64,000 nucleotides of DNA from Brachionus plicatilis (Eukaryota > Rotifera > Eurotatoria > Ploima > Brachionidae): NCBI GenBank assembly GCA_010279815.1, contig QEOQ01000694.1, positions 1 through 64,000 on the forward strand, in the 5' to 3' direction. The notes beneath the pieces are model-generated. The model was not told the DNA's origin, ran no database searches, and saw nothing but the letters and a program-made list of their open reading frames with translations. This document shows positions 63,571 to 64,000 of the stretch, in pieces. Numbering within the stretch: the first letter of the stretch is position 1; each line of letters opens with the position of its first letter. A program made the translations under genes and the position numbers.

Positions 63571-64000
63571 GGTTTGAGGTAAACCATTATTTTTTGTCCG
63601 AACATATATTAGACTTATGGCGAATTTTTTTGTAAAAAATACGATTAAAATATAATATTTAATAATATCAATATTATTTTAAAATATTGAACAAATCTTC
63701 ATAGAAAAAATTCAAAAATTAAAATTCTTATTTATTTTAAAAACCGTGGCCATAGGGTAGTTAAAAACCGTTTGAACCATCTTTTCACTCGGCATGTTAA
63801 ATTAATTAAAAAGCATAAAATAAAGCGTTAGATTGGAATGAAATTACACACAAGTTTAGGTTTAACTTTAGGCAAATTTGTTTTTTTAAAGATAAATTTC
63901 CATTTATTTTCACAATTAATCTTTTATTAAATTGTTATCCTTAAAATTTTCATTTTTCTTTTTGATTTATTCTGATTTAAGCAAATTTCATGACAGAAAA

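Larger units (their letters stand above)
59841..64000. other. AT-rich 3' flank, no gene supported
   Basis: 4.2 kb downstream of PKA-RI. No recognisable coding segment on either strand. It includes a GC-richer, hairpin-bearing patch ending in (ATT)n at 60600-60730 and a cluster of TGTGATCA palindromes at 63100-63570. Confidence 0.5.

Overview
The window is a very AT-rich eukaryotic nuclear contig from an animal, judged by orthologues of HECTD2, Asx/ASXL, IFT22, PPP6C and the PKA type-I regulatory subunit. Coding exons are split by tiny introns, mostly 50-60 bp, and the standard genetic code fits every gene. Compact introns, extreme AT content, many small non-autonomous transposons and a Jockey/CR1-like LINE tail would suit a small-genome lophotrochozoan or rotifer-like animal (a monogonont rotifer is one possibility). 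The species is inference only; nothing in the sequence names it.

Layout: 0-2 kb (-) part of a secreted chitin-binding, Thr-rich mucin-like gene. 3.2-3.9 kb (+) IFT22. 4.0-5.2 kb (+) a secreted alpha/beta-hydrolase esterase with a glycogen-binding-like N-terminus. 6.9-10.6 kb (+) an ABCB half-transporter carrying a TTAA-flanked MITE in its only long intron. 12.1-12.6 kb (-) a four-helix membrane orphan. 14.9-23.6 kb (-) three tandem acyloxyacyl hydrolase (AOAH) genes, two sharing a gene-conversion tract. 23.8-25.0 kb (-) an SPFH/band-7 protein. 26.2-26.7 kb (+) an SR-rich protein. 27.6-31.5 kb (+) HECTD2, 15 exons including an 8-nt micro-exon. 34.7-44.9 kb (+) an Asx/ASXL gene whose last exon is a 2.9-kb GC-rich island and whose third intron holds an inverted, almost identical copy of an upstream exon segment. 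45.5-46.5 kb a dead LINE tail. 48.8-49.8 kb (-) intronless PPP6C. 56.7-59.8 kb (+) PKA-RI with a possible alternative myristoylated first exon. The rest (roughly 50-56.6 and 60-64 kb, plus spacers) is AT-rich DNA with MITEs, foldbacks and decayed repeats.

The genes are mostly unrelated housekeeping loci. The one functional cluster is the AOAH array: secreted enzymes expected to deacylate bacterial lipopolysaccharide, amplified in tandem and homogenised by conversion. The most unusual points are (i) the inverted exon copy inside the Asx gene, which should let the pre-mRNA fold into a ~121-bp near-perfect duplex; (ii) the 8-nt HECTD2 micro-exon; (iii) the GC-rich Asx exon in an otherwise AT-saturated region; (iv) several small transposon families readable from the sequence (TTAA-, TA- and hairpin-tail types).
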